Shown: positions 38,717-47,773 of the stretch, piece after piece
Layout of the letters: the number at the start of each line of letters is the position of its first letter
How positions within the stretch are numbered: position 1 is the first letter of the stretch
Assembly: GCF_035575815.1 (NCBI RefSeq)
Contig: NZ_DATLXO010000063.1
Span: 55,820 to 119,819, forward strand
Length of the DNA: 64,000 nucleotides
Reading direction: 5' to 3'
Origin: Iamia sp035575815
GTDB lineage: Bacteria; Actinomycetota; Acidimicrobiia; Acidimicrobiales; Iamiaceae
Position numbers and translations under genes: made by a program
Notes under the pieces: model-generated
What the model was told of the DNA's origin: nothing
The model's input: the letters and a program-made list of their open reading frames with translations, nothing else
Databases searched by the model: none

Positions 38717-39100
38717 TCAGCGGCGAGCGTCGAGGAGGTCGACCTCGTAGGCCGCCATCGCCGGGTCCGCGGTGATCAGGGTGAGTCGCTCGATCCGGGC
38801 CTGCGCCACCAGCATCCGGTCGAAGGGGTCCCGGTGGTGCATGGGCAGGCGCTGGGCCTCGGCCGTGTGCCGCAGATCGATCCCGAGCACGTCGAAGCCG
38901 GCCTCCTCGACCACCGACGCGAGCCCGTCGGGGACGTCGAGACGGCCCCGGGCCGCCTTGATCGACATCTCCCATGCCGAGGCGACGGAGAGGTACACCG
39001 GGGCCGACGGGTCCACCATCAACGCCGCCGCGACCGATCCAAGGCGCGGGTCCTCGGCCTGGCCCCAGAGGAAGGTGTGGGTGTCGAGGAGGTGGCTCAC
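38717..39100 (-). CDS. VapC-family PIN-domain toxin
   Basis: 127 residues from GTG 38717-39100 (start at 39100). The acidic PIN residues are present: Asp in HLLDTHTFLWG, Glu in VASAWEMSIKAARG, Asp in RDPFDRMLVAQA and Asp in LITADPAM. Such toxins are Mg-dependent RNases that cut tRNA or rRNA. Its start overlaps the antitoxin stop by GTGA. The layout matches the decayed pair at 28.2-28.5 kb, and both antitoxins belong to the Phd family. Confidence 0.92.
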   Translation of the reverse strand: MSHLLDTHTFLWGQAEDPRLGSVAAALMVDPSAPVYLSVASAWEMSIKAARGRLDVPDGLASVVEEAGFDVLGIDLRHTAEAQRLPMHHRDPFDRMLVAQARIERLTLITADPAMAAYEVDLLDARR

Positions 39101-39354
39101 CCGAGGCCGGGCGGTTCGATCGGACCATCCTCGAACTCTCCGATGAGCCACTCCGGTGTCTCGTCGAAGTCATCGGCGACCCAGACCTTGCCCTTCCAGA
39201 GCCCCAGCTTCCGTGGTTCCTTGGGCGTCTCGGGGGCGACGAGGCGGGCGACGGGCCTGCCGGCGCGGGCGATGGTGATCTCCTCGCCGGCCTCGACCCG
39301 GGCGACGAGGCGGGAGAGGTGGGTCTTGGCCTCGTGGATGTTGACCGTCGTCAT
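39097..39354 (-). CDS. Phd/YefM-family antitoxin
   Basis: 85 residues. MTTVNIHEAKTHLSRLVARV, then EAGEEITIARAGRPVARLV, is the DNA-binding Phd/YefM domain. The tail WVADDFDETPEWLIGEFEDG is the probable VapC-binding segment. It is translationally coupled to the toxin (GTGA). The AT-rich region just upstream (39358-39388, with TAGT...ACTA repeats) is the likely autoregulated promoter. Confidence 0.9.
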   Translation of the reverse strand: MTTVNIHEAKTHLSRLVARVEAGEEITIARAGRPVARLVAPETPKEPRKLGLWKGKVWVADDFDETPEWLIGEFEDGPIEPPGLG

Positions 39355-39482
39355 GTCATGAGAATAGTTGACTAAGTCGGACTAGACCATGGTGGGCGTC
39401 AGCCGGTGAAGAGGCAGAGCGGGTGACCGTCGTCAGCCGGATCGACGCGGCCACGCGCTCACGGTCGACCCGAGGACGGAGC

Positions 39483-40820
39483 TCAGCCGTTCTTCGGGAG
39501 CTCGGCGTAGGGGGTGTCCTTGGCCGGACCCGGCTCCTTCGGGAGGCCGAGCACGCGCTCGCCGATGATGTTGCGCTGGATCTGGTCGGTGCCGCCGTAG
39601 ATCGGAGGACCGGGCGAGAACAACGCCAGCTCCGTGATCGTGGGGCCCAGGTCCGGCGTGGGGAGCGCCTCGATCACCTTGCGGTCGTCGTTGGCGTAGG
39701 CGTGGAGCATGCCCGCCGCGCCGAGGGTGGCCAGGCCGAGCTCGCGCGAGAGCCGCAGGATGGTACTCATCGAGAGCTTGGCCAGGTTGCCGAAGCCGGC
39801 GATGTCGCGTCCGGCGGCCTTCTCGGCCTTCAGCCGCTGGCCCCCGACCCGGGCCAGCTCGTTGGCGGTGTAGAGGCGCATGAGGTCCTGGCGCAGGATC
39901 GGGTCGTCGAGCTGACCGGTGGCGCGGGCCGTCTCGAGGATGAGGGCGTAGGCGCCGGCAAGGGCGCTCGGGCCCCCGCCCCCGGCGCGGCGGGTGCCGA
40001 CGAAGTCAGCCGCACGGCGATCGAGGTCACCGGAGATGGTCCCGGGCGTGGCGGCCGAGGCGGCGGCGTGGCCGCTGCCGGCCCCGAGCCCGGCGCGCTC
40101 GAAGGCGAGGGTGGTGTTGGCCACGATCCAGCCCTGGCCGTAGTCCCCGATCACCGAGTCAGCCGGGGTGCGGGCGTCGGTGAGGAACACCTCGTTGAAC
40201 AGGGCGCGACCGGTCATCTCCTTGAGGGGCCGCACCTCGATGCCGGGCTGGTGCATGTCGATGCCGAAGTAGGTGATGCCGCGGTGCTTGGGGGCGTCGG
40301 GGTCGGTGCGGGCGATGAGCATGCCCATGTCGGAGATGTGACCGGCGGAGGTCCACACCTTCTGGCCGTTGACGATCCACTCCTCGCCGTCGCGCACGGC
40401 CCGGGAGTTGAGCCCGGCCAGGTCGGAGCCCGCGCCGGGCTCGCTGAAGAGCTGGCACCACCCCTGCTGGCCGGTCACGATGTCGCGCAGCCACACCTTC
40501 TTCTGCTCGTCCGATCCGTGGGCCACGATCGTCGGGCCGGCCAACAGGAGGCCCAGGCCGCCGGGGGCGCCGAGAGCGCCGTGCTCCGCGATGGCGCGGG
40601 CCACGCGACCGGCATCGGCGGGGGAGAGGCCCCGCCCGTAGTGCTCCTCGGGCCAGGCAGGAGCGGACCACCCGGCGGTGCCCAGCTTCTCCCACCAGGC
40701 GGCGACGGTGAGATCCGGGTCCCACTCCGAGGTGAGGAAGGCCCCGAGCTCGTCCAGGTAGCCGTCGGTGGAGCTGGTGGAGCTGGTGGAGCTGGCGGTG
40801 CGATCAGCGGTGTCGGTCAT
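39483..40820 (-). CDS. Acyl-CoA dehydrogenase
   Basis: 445 residues of the flavoprotein acyl-CoA dehydrogenase family. Visible features are QLFSEPGAGSDLAGL (FAD-binding), WIVNGQKVWTSAGH, the C-terminal GGTDQIQRNIIGERVLGLP and a middle beta domain. A Ser/Thr-rich N-terminal run (ASSTSSTSSTD) precedes the domain and is not family sequence. It probably oxidises a fatty, branched or steroid-derived acyl-CoA. The exact substrate cannot be told. It diverges from a related flavoprotein across 207 bases that hold a perfect palindrome. Confidence 0.92.
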   Translation of the reverse strand: MTDTADRTASSTSSTSSTDGYLDELGAFLTSEWDPDLTVAAWWEKLGTAGWSAPAWPEEHYGRGLSPADAGRVARAIAEHGALGAPGGLGLLLAGPTIVAHGSDEQKKVWLRDIVTGQQGWCQLFSEPGAGSDLAGLNSRAVRDGEEWIVNGQKVWTSAGHISDMGMLIARTDPDAPKHRGITYFGIDMHQPGIEVRPLKEMTGRALFNEVFLTDARTPADSVIGDYGQGWIVANTTLAFERAGLGAGSGHAAASAATPGTISGDLDRRAADFVGTRRAGGGGPSALAGAYALILETARATGQLDDPILRQDLMRLYTANELARVGGQRLKAEKAAGRDIAGFGNLAKLSMSTILRLSRELGLATLGAAGMLHAYANDDRKVIEALPTPDLGPTITELALFSPGPPIYGGTDQIQRNIIGERVLGLPKEPGPAKDTPYAELPKNG

Positions 40821-40867
40821 CGGTACGTCCCGGGGGCGCGCGAGTAGATCGGCGAAGCGTGCCCGAT

Positions 40868-40885
40868 CTTGACCGATGGGTCAAG
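40868..40885. promoter_or_regulatory. Perfect palindrome in the divergent acyl-CoA dehydrogenase promoter region
   Basis: CTTGACC-GATG-GGTCAAG, 7-bp arms with a 4-base spacer, 48 bases upstream of the minus-strand start and 143 bases upstream of the plus-strand start. It has the form of a TetR- or GntR-type operator. No regulator gene is adjacent. Confidence 0.6.
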
Positions 40886-41027
40886 GCGAGCATATCCGAG
40901 GTCACCGACGGGTGATCGAGAGGTGGGCGGCATCGACGGCGGGCACCGGGGAGAAGCTGCGGGCCGGCCCAGGTGATGTGCCGACCCGGGGTCGCGGCCG
41001 GCGGCGGCGTCGCTACGGTCGGGGTCC

Positions 41028-42125
41028 ATGGCGCCGAGCACCGACCTGAGACGGGTGAGCGAGGTCCTGGCCGCCGAGGCGGCGGCGGGGGAGGAGGCCG
41101 GACGGCTGACCCCGACGGCGGTCGACGCGCTGCGCGGCGCGGGGCTCTTCGCGCTGCACCAGCCGCCGGACCTGGGCGGCCTGGGGCTCTCGCTGCCCGC
41201 CGCGTGTCGCACCATCGCAACGCTGGCCGAGGCCGACGGGGCCGCCGGGTGGGCGGCGATGATCGGCGCCGGTCCGGCCTGGTTCTCTGGGCACATGGAT
41301 CCCGACGGTGCGGCCGAGGTCTTCGGCGGGGGTGGCGCGGTGGCAGGGTCGGGCCAGCCCGGTCGCGCCGTGCCCGCCGATGACGGTGGCTGGCGGATCG
41401 AGGGCCGGTGGCGGTGGTGCAGCGGTGCACCGTGGGCCGAGTGGTTCACGTTCAACGCCATCGATCCCGACGGTGAGGTCGTCACCGTGGCCGTACCGGC
41501 GGCGCGGGTGACGATCCACCCCGAGACGTGGGACGTCCGTGGGCTGCGGGCCACCGCGAGCTGCGACGCATCGGTCGACGGCGCCCTCGTGCCCGCTCAC
41601 CGCGCGTTCCGGGTCGCCGAGGGTCCGCCCGAGCGCGACGAGCCGGTCTTCCACCTGGGCTTCGAGGCCTTCGCCCAGGCCACCATGGCCGCGGTGCCCG
41701 TCGGCCTGGCCCGCCACGCCGTGGCCCTGGCGGTCGCACTGGCCCTCGACAAGGAGCCGACCCACGGGTCCGGTCGCCTCGCCGATGACCCGCTCACCCG
41801 TCGGACGTTGGCGGCCACGGCGGCTGCGGTCGACGCCGCCGCCGCCGGGCTCGACGCCGCCACGATGGCGATCTGGGAGGCGGCCGTTGCGGGCGAGGAT
41901 GCCCCTGCTCCGGTGCGGGCCGGCGTGCGCCTCGCCGCCGTGCACGCGACGCGCACCGGGGCCGCAGCGGCGGCCGACCTCGGCGCCCTGGCCGGGATGT
42001 CCGCCCTCGATCGGTCCTCGGTGCTGGGCCGGGTGCTGGCCGATCTCGCCGCCGCCGGTCTCAACGCCCTGCTCACCGAGGCGCGCCTGGCCGAGGTCGA
42101 CCCCGCCGACCTGCTCCACCGCTGA
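41028..42125 (+). CDS. Acyl-CoA dehydrogenase-like flavoprotein
   Basis: 365 residues with an acyl-CoA dehydrogenase/flavin monooxygenase fold. LRGAGLFALHQPPDLGGLGL lies near the N-terminus, followed by DGAAGWAAMIGAGPAWFSG and GWRIEGRWRWCSGAPWAEWF. The C-terminal helical domain is rich in Ala. The usual GG-x-Q...ER signature of true dehydrogenases is not seen, and the closest layout is the HsaA/DszC-type group of two-component flavin oxygenases. Substrate unknown. ATG 41028. It ends 40 bases before a tandem hairpin repeat. Confidence 0.8.
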   Translation: MAPSTDLRRVSEVLAAEAAAGEEAGRLTPTAVDALRGAGLFALHQPPDLGGLGLSLPAACRTIATLAEADGAAGWAAMIGAGPAWFSGHMDPDGAAEVFGGGGAVAGSGQPGRAVPADDGGWRIEGRWRWCSGAPWAEWFTFNAIDPDGEVVTVAVPAARVTIHPETWDVRGLRATASCDASVDGALVPAHRAFRVAEGPPERDEPVFHLGFEAFAQATMAAVPVGLARHAVALAVALALDKEPTHGSGRLADDPLTRRTLAATAAAVDAAAAGLDAATMAIWEAAVAGEDAPAPVRAGVRLAAVHATRTGAAAAADLGALAGMSALDRSSVLGRVLADLAAAGLNALLTEARLAEVDPADLLHR

Positions 42126-42165
42126 CCCGCCGCGACCAGGGCCCGCCTCACCTCTGGGTGCGACA

Positions 42166-42281
42166 CCGAACCGGTAGGCGCCTCGGGTGGCGGGGCGCCC
42201 GTCCTGGCTACCAGTTCGGACGAGGGGCCGAAGTGGTAGGGATTCTGGGTGTTGGGGCACCCGTTCTCGCTACCAGTCCGG
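42166..42281. repeat. Two imperfect tandem 62-bp units, each bounded by inverted repeats
   Basis: Unit 1 has arms CCGAACCGGTAG (42166-42177) and CTACCAGTTCGG (42208-42219). Unit 2 has CCGAAGTGGTAG (42228-42239) and CTACCAGTCCGG (42270-42281). The period is exactly 62 bases. Left and right arms pair with one and two mismatches respectively. It lies between two convergent genes and may act as a terminator, but the design resembles a small REP-like element. Confidence 0.8.
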
Positions 42282-42313
42282 GTGGGCGACGGCACCGGTC
42301 TGGACGTGGGCCC

Positions 42314-44026
42314 CTACCTGTGGTTCGAGCGCCCGGCGCGGATGCCGACCCGGGCGGCCCGCAGGATCGGTCGCAGGGCGACCAGGACCCCGGCGGCCGC
42401 TGCGGCGCGCACGAGCTTCCCGGCCGCCGTACGCTTCGAGCTCGGCAGCCGCCCGCCTGCCGGGGGCCCGAGGGGGGCGGGGCCCTCGACCGCGACCGGC
42501 TCCTCGTCGGCGTCCTCCTCGGCCGCGGCATCGTCGGCCTCCTGCCAGCGGGCACCGGCCTCGGGCCCGATCCGCCAGGCCGTCATCCGCTCGGCGCGGG
42601 CATCGGTGTCATAGGGGTCGACCTTCCACATCTCGCCGCGCACCCGCTCCGGCGTGACGTCGACCACGATGAAGCCGTGCTCGTCGAGGTCGACCCAGCA
42701 CACGTGGTCCATGTCCGCCGCGATCCGCTCGGCCAGACCGGTGGCCGCGGGCCCGAGGTTGCCGCCCATGGTGGTGGAGGAGACGCTGCTGCCGGTCAGC
42801 TCGCCGGCGACGGGCTCGCCGTTCGCACCGAAGGGGCCGTCGAAGACCCACGACGAGTGGACGTCGGCCGACAGCAGGACCGCGCCACCTCCGCGAGCCC
42901 CCAGCACCTCGGCCAGACGCCGCTGCTCGGCGGCGTAGCCGTCCCACTGGTCGGTGCAGATGCCGACGCCGTCCATGACCGTGTAGCCCTCGGGGAGCAC
43001 GGGATCGAGGTTCACCCCGTCGGGCATGGGCAGCCGCATCTCCGACACGGGGATCTGGCTGGTGACGAGGGTCCAGGGCCGGGTCCGGTCAGCCACGCGC
43101 TCGGTCGCCCACGCCCACTGCTCGGGGCTGAGGATCCTACGGTCGGGGGATTCGATGTCGCCGTCGCCGTCGGCGCTGTCGAGGGCCTCGTCGCGGCCAC
43201 CGAGGCGGGCGTCGAGCACGACGACCTCGGCCAGGTCGCCGAGCTCGAGGGACCGCCACAGCAGCCCCTCGTCGGCGGGGTCGCGCAGGCGCGCCGGGAG
43301 CCACTCCTGGCGGGCGGTGGTGGCGGCCTCCAGGCGGGCCCGCCAGGGACCGTGCTCCTCGGGGTCATGGGCCTTGGCCCCCCCGTCCCAGGTGTTGTCG
43401 GCCACGTCGTGGTCGTCCCAGATCGTCACGAACGGGTAGCGGAGGTGGAGCTGCTGGAGGTCCGTGTCGGCCCGGGCCTGGCGGTAGCGGCGGCGGTAGT
43501 CGTCCGTTGTGACCAGGTCGTGCGGGGGGTCGACGGGGATGTCGCCGGCATCACCGGCGTCCTCGTAGATGTAGTCGCCCATGTGCAGCACCAGGTCGAG
43601 GTCCTCGATGCCGGCGAGGGCCCGGTAGACGGCCAGGGGGGCGCGGGCCAGGTTGGCGCAGGCGACGACCCCGAGGCGGGCGCGGGCCGTGGGGCCCGTG
43701 GGCAGGGTGCGGGTGCGGGCCACGAGCGACCGGGCCCCGTCGGCCTCGAAGGCGAAGTGGTAGCTCGTGGCCGGTTCGAGACCGTCGACGTCGACCACGA
43801 CGGTGTGGTCGCGGTCGGCTCGCACGTCGGCGTCGCCGGACGCGACGACGTCATCGAGGGCGCCGTCGAGAGCCACGATCCAGTGCACCCGGTCGCTGCG
43901 CTCGGTGCGCGCCCACAGCAGCACGGAGCCGGCGGTGGGGTCGAAGCTGGCGACAGCGTGGGGGAAGGCCTCGACGTCGCCGGGGGACGAGGCGTCGGAT
44001 GTGTCGGAGGAGGTGTCGGGGGCCAC
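42314..44026 (-). CDS. PhoD-like alkaline phosphatase/phosphodiesterase
   Basis: About 570 residues from GTG 44026 (the open frame extends to 44209 with no family sequence). An N-terminal PhoD-N beta domain (about 15-115, SVLLWARTERSDRVHW) precedes a metallophosphatase domain with HMGDYIYEDAG, TIWDDHDVADNTWDG and LLSADVHSSWVF, the metal-binding motifs of PhoD. No signal peptide is visible, unlike secreted PhoD. The C-terminus has an Ala-rich basic helix (AAGKLVRAAAAAGVLVALR) that could associate with membrane. It probably hydrolyses phosphate esters. Confidence 0.88.
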   Translation of the reverse strand: MAPDTSSDTSDASSPGDVEAFPHAVASFDPTAGSVLLWARTERSDRVHWIVALDGALDDVVASGDADVRADRDHTVVVDVDGLEPATSYHFAFEADGARSLVARTRTLPTGPTARARLGVVACANLARAPLAVYRALAGIEDLDLVLHMGDYIYEDAGDAGDIPVDPPHDLVTTDDYRRRYRQARADTDLQQLHLRYPFVTIWDDHDVADNTWDGGAKAHDPEEHGPWRARLEAATTARQEWLPARLRDPADEGLLWRSLELGDLAEVVVLDARLGGRDEALDSADGDGDIESPDRRILSPEQWAWATERVADRTRPWTLVTSQIPVSEMRLPMPDGVNLDPVLPEGYTVMDGVGICTDQWDGYAAEQRRLAEVLGARGGGAVLLSADVHSSWVFDGPFGANGEPVAGELTGSSVSSTTMGGNLGPAATGLAERIAADMDHVCWVDLDEHGFIVVDVTPERVRGEMWKVDPYDTDARAERMTAWRIGPEAGARWQEADDAAAEEDADEEPVAVEGPAPLGPPAGGRLPSSKRTAAGKLVRAAAAAGVLVALRPILRAARVGIRAGRSNHR

Positions 44027-44220
44027 TGTCGCAGTGTGCCACCGACGATGGTGCGCCACGACCGCCGGGCGACCTCGACACGGTCTCGTGCGTCCGACCG
44101 CGCCCGGGTGTGTAGGGCGACTCGTTCGGGGGAGCGTTGCACTGCCCCCAGCGCTGGCGACGCGACCCGCACCGAACGCGACACCGTCGTCCTCTGCCCC
44201 ATGCGACACGGAGCCTGCCC

Positions 44221-45033
44221 ATGCCCAGCACCGTGGTGATCACCGCCGCCGCCGGGGTGACGGTGCTGATGCTCGCCACCTGGCTCATCAGCGTCATCCG
44301 CCGCGACGCCAGCGTCGTCGACGTGGTGTGGGGCCTCGGCTTCGTGGTGGTGGCGGCGGCGTCGCTCGCGATGGGCGACGGGCTGCTCGGCCGTCGGGTG
44401 CTGCTCATGGTGTTGGTCGGGGTCTGGGGCCTGCGCCTGGCGGGCTACCTGGCCTGGCGGAACCTCGGCCACGGCGAAGACCGGCGGTACCAGAAGATGC
44501 GCAGCCGCTACGGGCCCTGGTTCTGGCTGATCAGCCTGGCGACGGTGTTCGCACTGCAGGGGGCGCTGATGCTGGTCGTGTCGGTGCCGGTGCAGCTCTC
44601 CGCCGCCGCGGAGGGGGACGACTCGCTCGGGCCCCTGGCCGTGCTCGGGGCGCTGGTGTGGCTCGTCGGCGTCACCTTCGAGGCCGGCGGCGATCTGCAG
44701 CTGGCCCGCTTCAAGGCTGACCCTGACAACGAGGGCCAGGTGATGGACGAGGGGTTCTGGCGCTACACCCGCCATCCGAACTACTTCGGCGACTTCCTCG
44801 TCTGGTGGGGCATCTACCTCGTAGCGGCCGAGACGACGCTCGGGCGGTGGGGTGTGATCGGGCCCGTCGTGATGTCGGTGTTCCTGCTCAAGGTGTCGGG
44901 GGTCGCCATGCTCGAGCGCGACATCGGTCGCCGCCGGCCCAAGTATGCGGACTACATCGAACGCACCAGCGCCTTCTTCCCCCTGCCGCCCAAGGCGCCG
45001 GCCGACGGCGGCAAGCAGCCCTCCGACCGCTGA
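44221..45033 (+). CDS. DUF1295 / steroid 5-alpha-reductase-like membrane protein
   Basis: 270 residues with about seven membrane helices. The C-terminal region holds the family signature FWRYTRHPNYFGDFLVWWGI (about 180-199), then DIGRRRPKYADYIERTSAFF. These match the DUF1295 group, related to steroid 5-alpha reductases and isoprenylcysteine methyltransferases. Probably an NAD(P)H-dependent reductase of lipids. The physiological substrate is unknown. ATG 44221, with the previous gene diverging from it. Confidence 0.9.
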   Translation: MPSTVVITAAAGVTVLMLATWLISVIRRDASVVDVVWGLGFVVVAAASLAMGDGLLGRRVLLMVLVGVWGLRLAGYLAWRNLGHGEDRRYQKMRSRYGPWFWLISLATVFALQGALMLVVSVPVQLSAAAEGDDSLGPLAVLGALVWLVGVTFEAGGDLQLARFKADPDNEGQVMDEGFWRYTRHPNYFGDFLVWWGIYLVAAETTLGRWGVIGPVVMSVFLLKVSGVAMLERDIGRRRPKYADYIERTSAFFPLPPKAPADGGKQPSDR

Positions 45034-45143
45034 AGGCGCGCCGGGCCGGGCCCCGCCGGGGTCGAGGCGTCCGGGCCGGGTGTCCCGGGCTCGGGCGGGG
45101 CTCGCATTGGCATGGAGGCGGTGCGGGCCGACACCATCGCCGG

Positions 45144-45956
45144 GTGCTCCCCTTGGTCTTCATCGATGTCGACGGCACCCTCGTCGGCTCCTCCGGCGCC
45201 CCGACCGAGGTGGTGTGGGCGTCGGCCCAGCGCGCCGTGGGCCGGGGTCAGCACCTGGCCCTCGCCACGGCCCGGCCCGCCTTCGGCCTCACGTGGGACT
45301 GGGCGCGGCGCCTCGATCCCGACGGGTGGCACCTGTTCCAGTCGGGCACGAGCCTGGTCCACACCGGCACCGATGCGGTGCACCACACGCCGCTCCCGGC
45401 CGGGGCGATCGTCGCCCTGATCGCCACCGCGCTCGAGCGCGACTGGGTGCTCGAGCTCTACGCGGATCGTGATCTCGTCGTCGACAGCGACGCGCCCCTC
45501 GCCGTGGCCCACGCCGCGCTGCTCGGCATCGAGCACCGTCGACGTCGACTCGATGGCCTGGCGGGAGAGGTCGTGCGAGCCCAGCTGGTCGTGCCGGTCG
45601 TTGCGGCTGCTGCCGCCCGCGGTGCTGCGCCCCCGGGGACCGTCGGGCACTCCGCCACCTCCCCGGCCATGGCCGGTGCCGCTTTCGTGTCGATCACCGC
45701 CGCCGGCACCACCAAGGCCTCGGGGGTCGCTCGCCTCGCCGCCCTCGCCGGCGTCGATCTGGCCGAGGTGGCCATGGTCGGTGACGGCAACAACGACGCC
45801 CTGGCCCTCGCCGCGGTGGGCCACGGCATCGCCATGGCCAACGCCGAGCCCGAGGCCCGGGCGGCGGCACGCCACCGCGTCGGTGACGTGGCCGACGACG
45901 GCCTGGCCGAGGCGCTCGCCCTGTCCGCGACCCTCGGGCCGGTGGAGGGGGCCTGA
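45144..45956 (+). CDS. HAD-superfamily phosphatase (Cof-like)
   Basis: About 270 residues from GTG 45144 (LPLVFIDVDGTLVGSSG). Motif I is DVDGT with the nucleophile Asp, motif II is ALATARP, the Lys of motif III is in GTTKASGVARLA, and motif IV is MVGDGNNDALALAAVG. The large cap domain (about 75-185) is of the Cof type, which acts on sugar phosphates or nucleotides. The frame is open far upstream without family sequence. The gene lies 111 bases after the DUF1295 gene. Confidence 0.88.
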   Translation: MLPLVFIDVDGTLVGSSGAPTEVVWASAQRAVGRGQHLALATARPAFGLTWDWARRLDPDGWHLFQSGTSLVHTGTDAVHHTPLPAGAIVALIATALERDWVLELYADRDLVVDSDAPLAVAHAALLGIEHRRRRLDGLAGEVVRAQLVVPVVAAAAARGAAPPGTVGHSATSPAMAGAAFVSITAAGTTKASGVARLAALAGVDLAEVAMVGDGNNDALALAAVGHGIAMANAEPEARAAARHRVGDVADDGLAEALALSATLGPVEGA

Positions 45957-46073
45957 CCCGCCGCCAGCCCACTGGTGCACCTGCAGCGCCGCCGGCGCCG
46001 ACGCGGGATGGCGGGTGCGGGGCGCCGGTGAGCGCTGCGGGCTCTGCGGGCTACGCCGTCAGGGAGCCCGTGC

Positions 46074-47615
46074 CTACGGGTTGCTCGTTGCGCTCGCAGG
46101 GAAGCCGGCGGGGGCCTGCTCCTCGTCCTGGGTCGGGGTGGTGGGGACGGGCGCCGGATCCCCGTCGGGGACGCTCTCGTCCGGCCCTCTGGGAGCTTCG
46201 GTTCCGTCGTCGGGGTCCGAGGGCCTCGGCCTCTCGTCGGGGTCCGAGGGATCCGGCCCGTCGCCGGCGGCGGGGCCACCGGGACCTTCGGGCGCGGTGG
46301 ATGGGGGTGGCGGACGGTCGGGCGCGGTGGCGGGGGGTGCGGAGCTGGGAAGTGGCTGGGTCATCACGGTGGTGGCCGGCGGATCTTCGTCGCTGTCGTC
46401 GTCGCCGACCATGACGGCACCGAAGACCAGGCCGACCAGGAGGAAGAGCAGGATCACCCCACCAACGGCGGTCACCGCCCACAGCAGCGGGATGAACGAC
46501 GAGCGGGCGTCGGTCGGAGGGGGCGCGACGGGCGGGGAGGGGCCGAGGGTCGGATCCGCGTGGACTCCGGGCACGACCGGCACCGCTATCGGGGGGTCTT
46601 CGACCGGGCCGGGACCCGGCCCCCGAGCAACGGCGCTCATCGCGGCGGGGAGGACCACCGCAGCCGCGGGCGGGACGGGATCGGCGGCCGGAGCCGGCCC
46701 CCCGGGCAGGGGGTTCGCAGGGGCGGGCGCCGTCGCCCGAGGGTCGGCGCCGACCGGGACCGTCCCGACGGGTGACCCACCGGCGAGCCGGTCGCGGCCC
46801 TCGATGGCGGCGAGCATGTCGATCGCCCGGGAGAACCGGTGCGCCGGGTCCAGCGAGAGGCCTCGATCGATGGCGCCGGCGAGGCCGGGGCTGATGTCGG
46901 GACGCACCCGCGCGAGCGGTGGCACAGCGACGTGTTGCACCGCGTGGGCCACCTCGATGGGGTCGTTTCCCTCGAACGGACGCCGGCCGGTGAGGGCCTC
47001 GCGCAGCACCACCGCCGCCGCCCACAGGTCCGTCGCCGGGGTCGCCGGGCGCCCGTCGAGCTGCTCGGGAGCGAGGTAGGCGGGCGTGCCCACGGCCACG
47101 CCCACGAGGGTCAGGTTGGCCGACGACGCCAGGTCCTTGGCCACGCCGAAGTCACCGACCTTCCAGCGTCCGCCGGCGGAGCGGATCAGGTTCCCGGGCT
47201 TGATGTCACGGTGGATCAGGTCCTGCTCGTGGGCGGCGGCGAGACCCGAGAGCATGTCGGTCGCGACCCGCACGACCTCGTCGGTGCCCATCGGCCCCTC
47301 GGCCAGGCGCCGGTCGAGTGACGGCCCCGGGAGCCGCTCCATCACGATGAACAGCGACCCGCCGTCGTCGTCGATGTCGTACACGTTGACCACGTTGGGA
47401 TGGTCGAGGGCGGCGGCGATGCGCGCCTCGACCTCGAAGCGTTGCCGGAAGGAGGACTCTTCGGAGAGCTGGGCGAGGAGGAGCTTGACCGCGACATCGC
47501 GCTGGAGGCGGCGATCCCAGCCCAGCCACACCTCGCCCATGCCTCCGAGGCCGACCTGCTCGCGCAGCTCGTACCGTTCCAGCAGGACGCGAGGATCTGA
47601 GCCGGACGCGGCCAC
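46074..47615 (-). CDS. Transmembrane Ser/Thr protein kinase (PknB-like)
   Basis: 513 residues. The N-terminal kinase domain (about 15-275) has the glycine loop VGLGGMGEVW, the ATP-binding Lys44 (VAVKLLL), the catalytic loop HRDIKPGN (Asp137), DFG (155-157) and the activation segment SANLTLVGVAVGTPAYLAPE. A Pro/Ala-rich linker, one membrane helix (about 385-412) and an extracytoplasmic Pro/Asp/Thr-rich tail follow. No PASTA repeats are present, so the ligand is not obvious. The kinase could phosphorylate the DAT-repeat protein at 54.6 kb, but this is speculative. Confidence 0.93.
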   Translation of the reverse strand: MAASGSDPRVLLERYELREQVGLGGMGEVWLGWDRRLQRDVAVKLLLAQLSEESSFRQRFEVEARIAAALDHPNVVNVYDIDDDGGSLFIVMERLPGPSLDRRLAEGPMGTDEVVRVATDMLSGLAAAHEQDLIHRDIKPGNLIRSAGGRWKVGDFGVAKDLASSANLTLVGVAVGTPAYLAPEQLDGRPATPATDLWAAAVVLREALTGRRPFEGNDPIEVAHAVQHVAVPPLARVRPDISPGLAGAIDRGLSLDPAHRFSRAIDMLAAIEGRDRLAGGSPVGTVPVGADPRATAPAPANPLPGGPAPAADPVPPAAAVVLPAAMSAVARGPGPGPVEDPPIAVPVVPGVHADPTLGPSPPVAPPPTDARSSFIPLLWAVTAVGGVILLFLLVGLVFGAVMVGDDDSDEDPPATTVMTQPLPSSAPPATAPDRPPPPSTAPEGPGGPAAGDGPDPSDPDERPRPSDPDDGTEAPRGPDESVPDGDPAPVPTTPTQDEEQAPAGFPASATSNP

Positions 47616-47773
47616 GGGGCGAACCTACCGGCCCGGCCCCACGTGACCCAGGACCAGGCCCACTAAGGGGTGGCCCCCCCGATCGCGTGGCCTGGGGCTC
47701 AGGCCTCGTCGGGTTGATCCACGGCGGTGGCGTGGCGCGACCTGGTCGCCCTGCCGCCGGTTCGCGCCAGACC

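Noticed and set aside
39423..40847. 474-codon plus-strand open frame opposite the acyl-CoA dehydrogenase
   Set aside because: Antisense shadow. The minus-strand protein has complete family motifs.
42158..44239. 693-codon plus-strand open frame opposite phoD
   Set aside because: Antisense shadow of a gene with clear metallophosphatase motifs.
45957..46073. Cys-containing open frame (CTCSAAGADAGW...CGLCG) between the HAD and kinase genes
   Set aside because: It has no credible start, and the spacing of Cys residues fits no known zinc ribbon closely.
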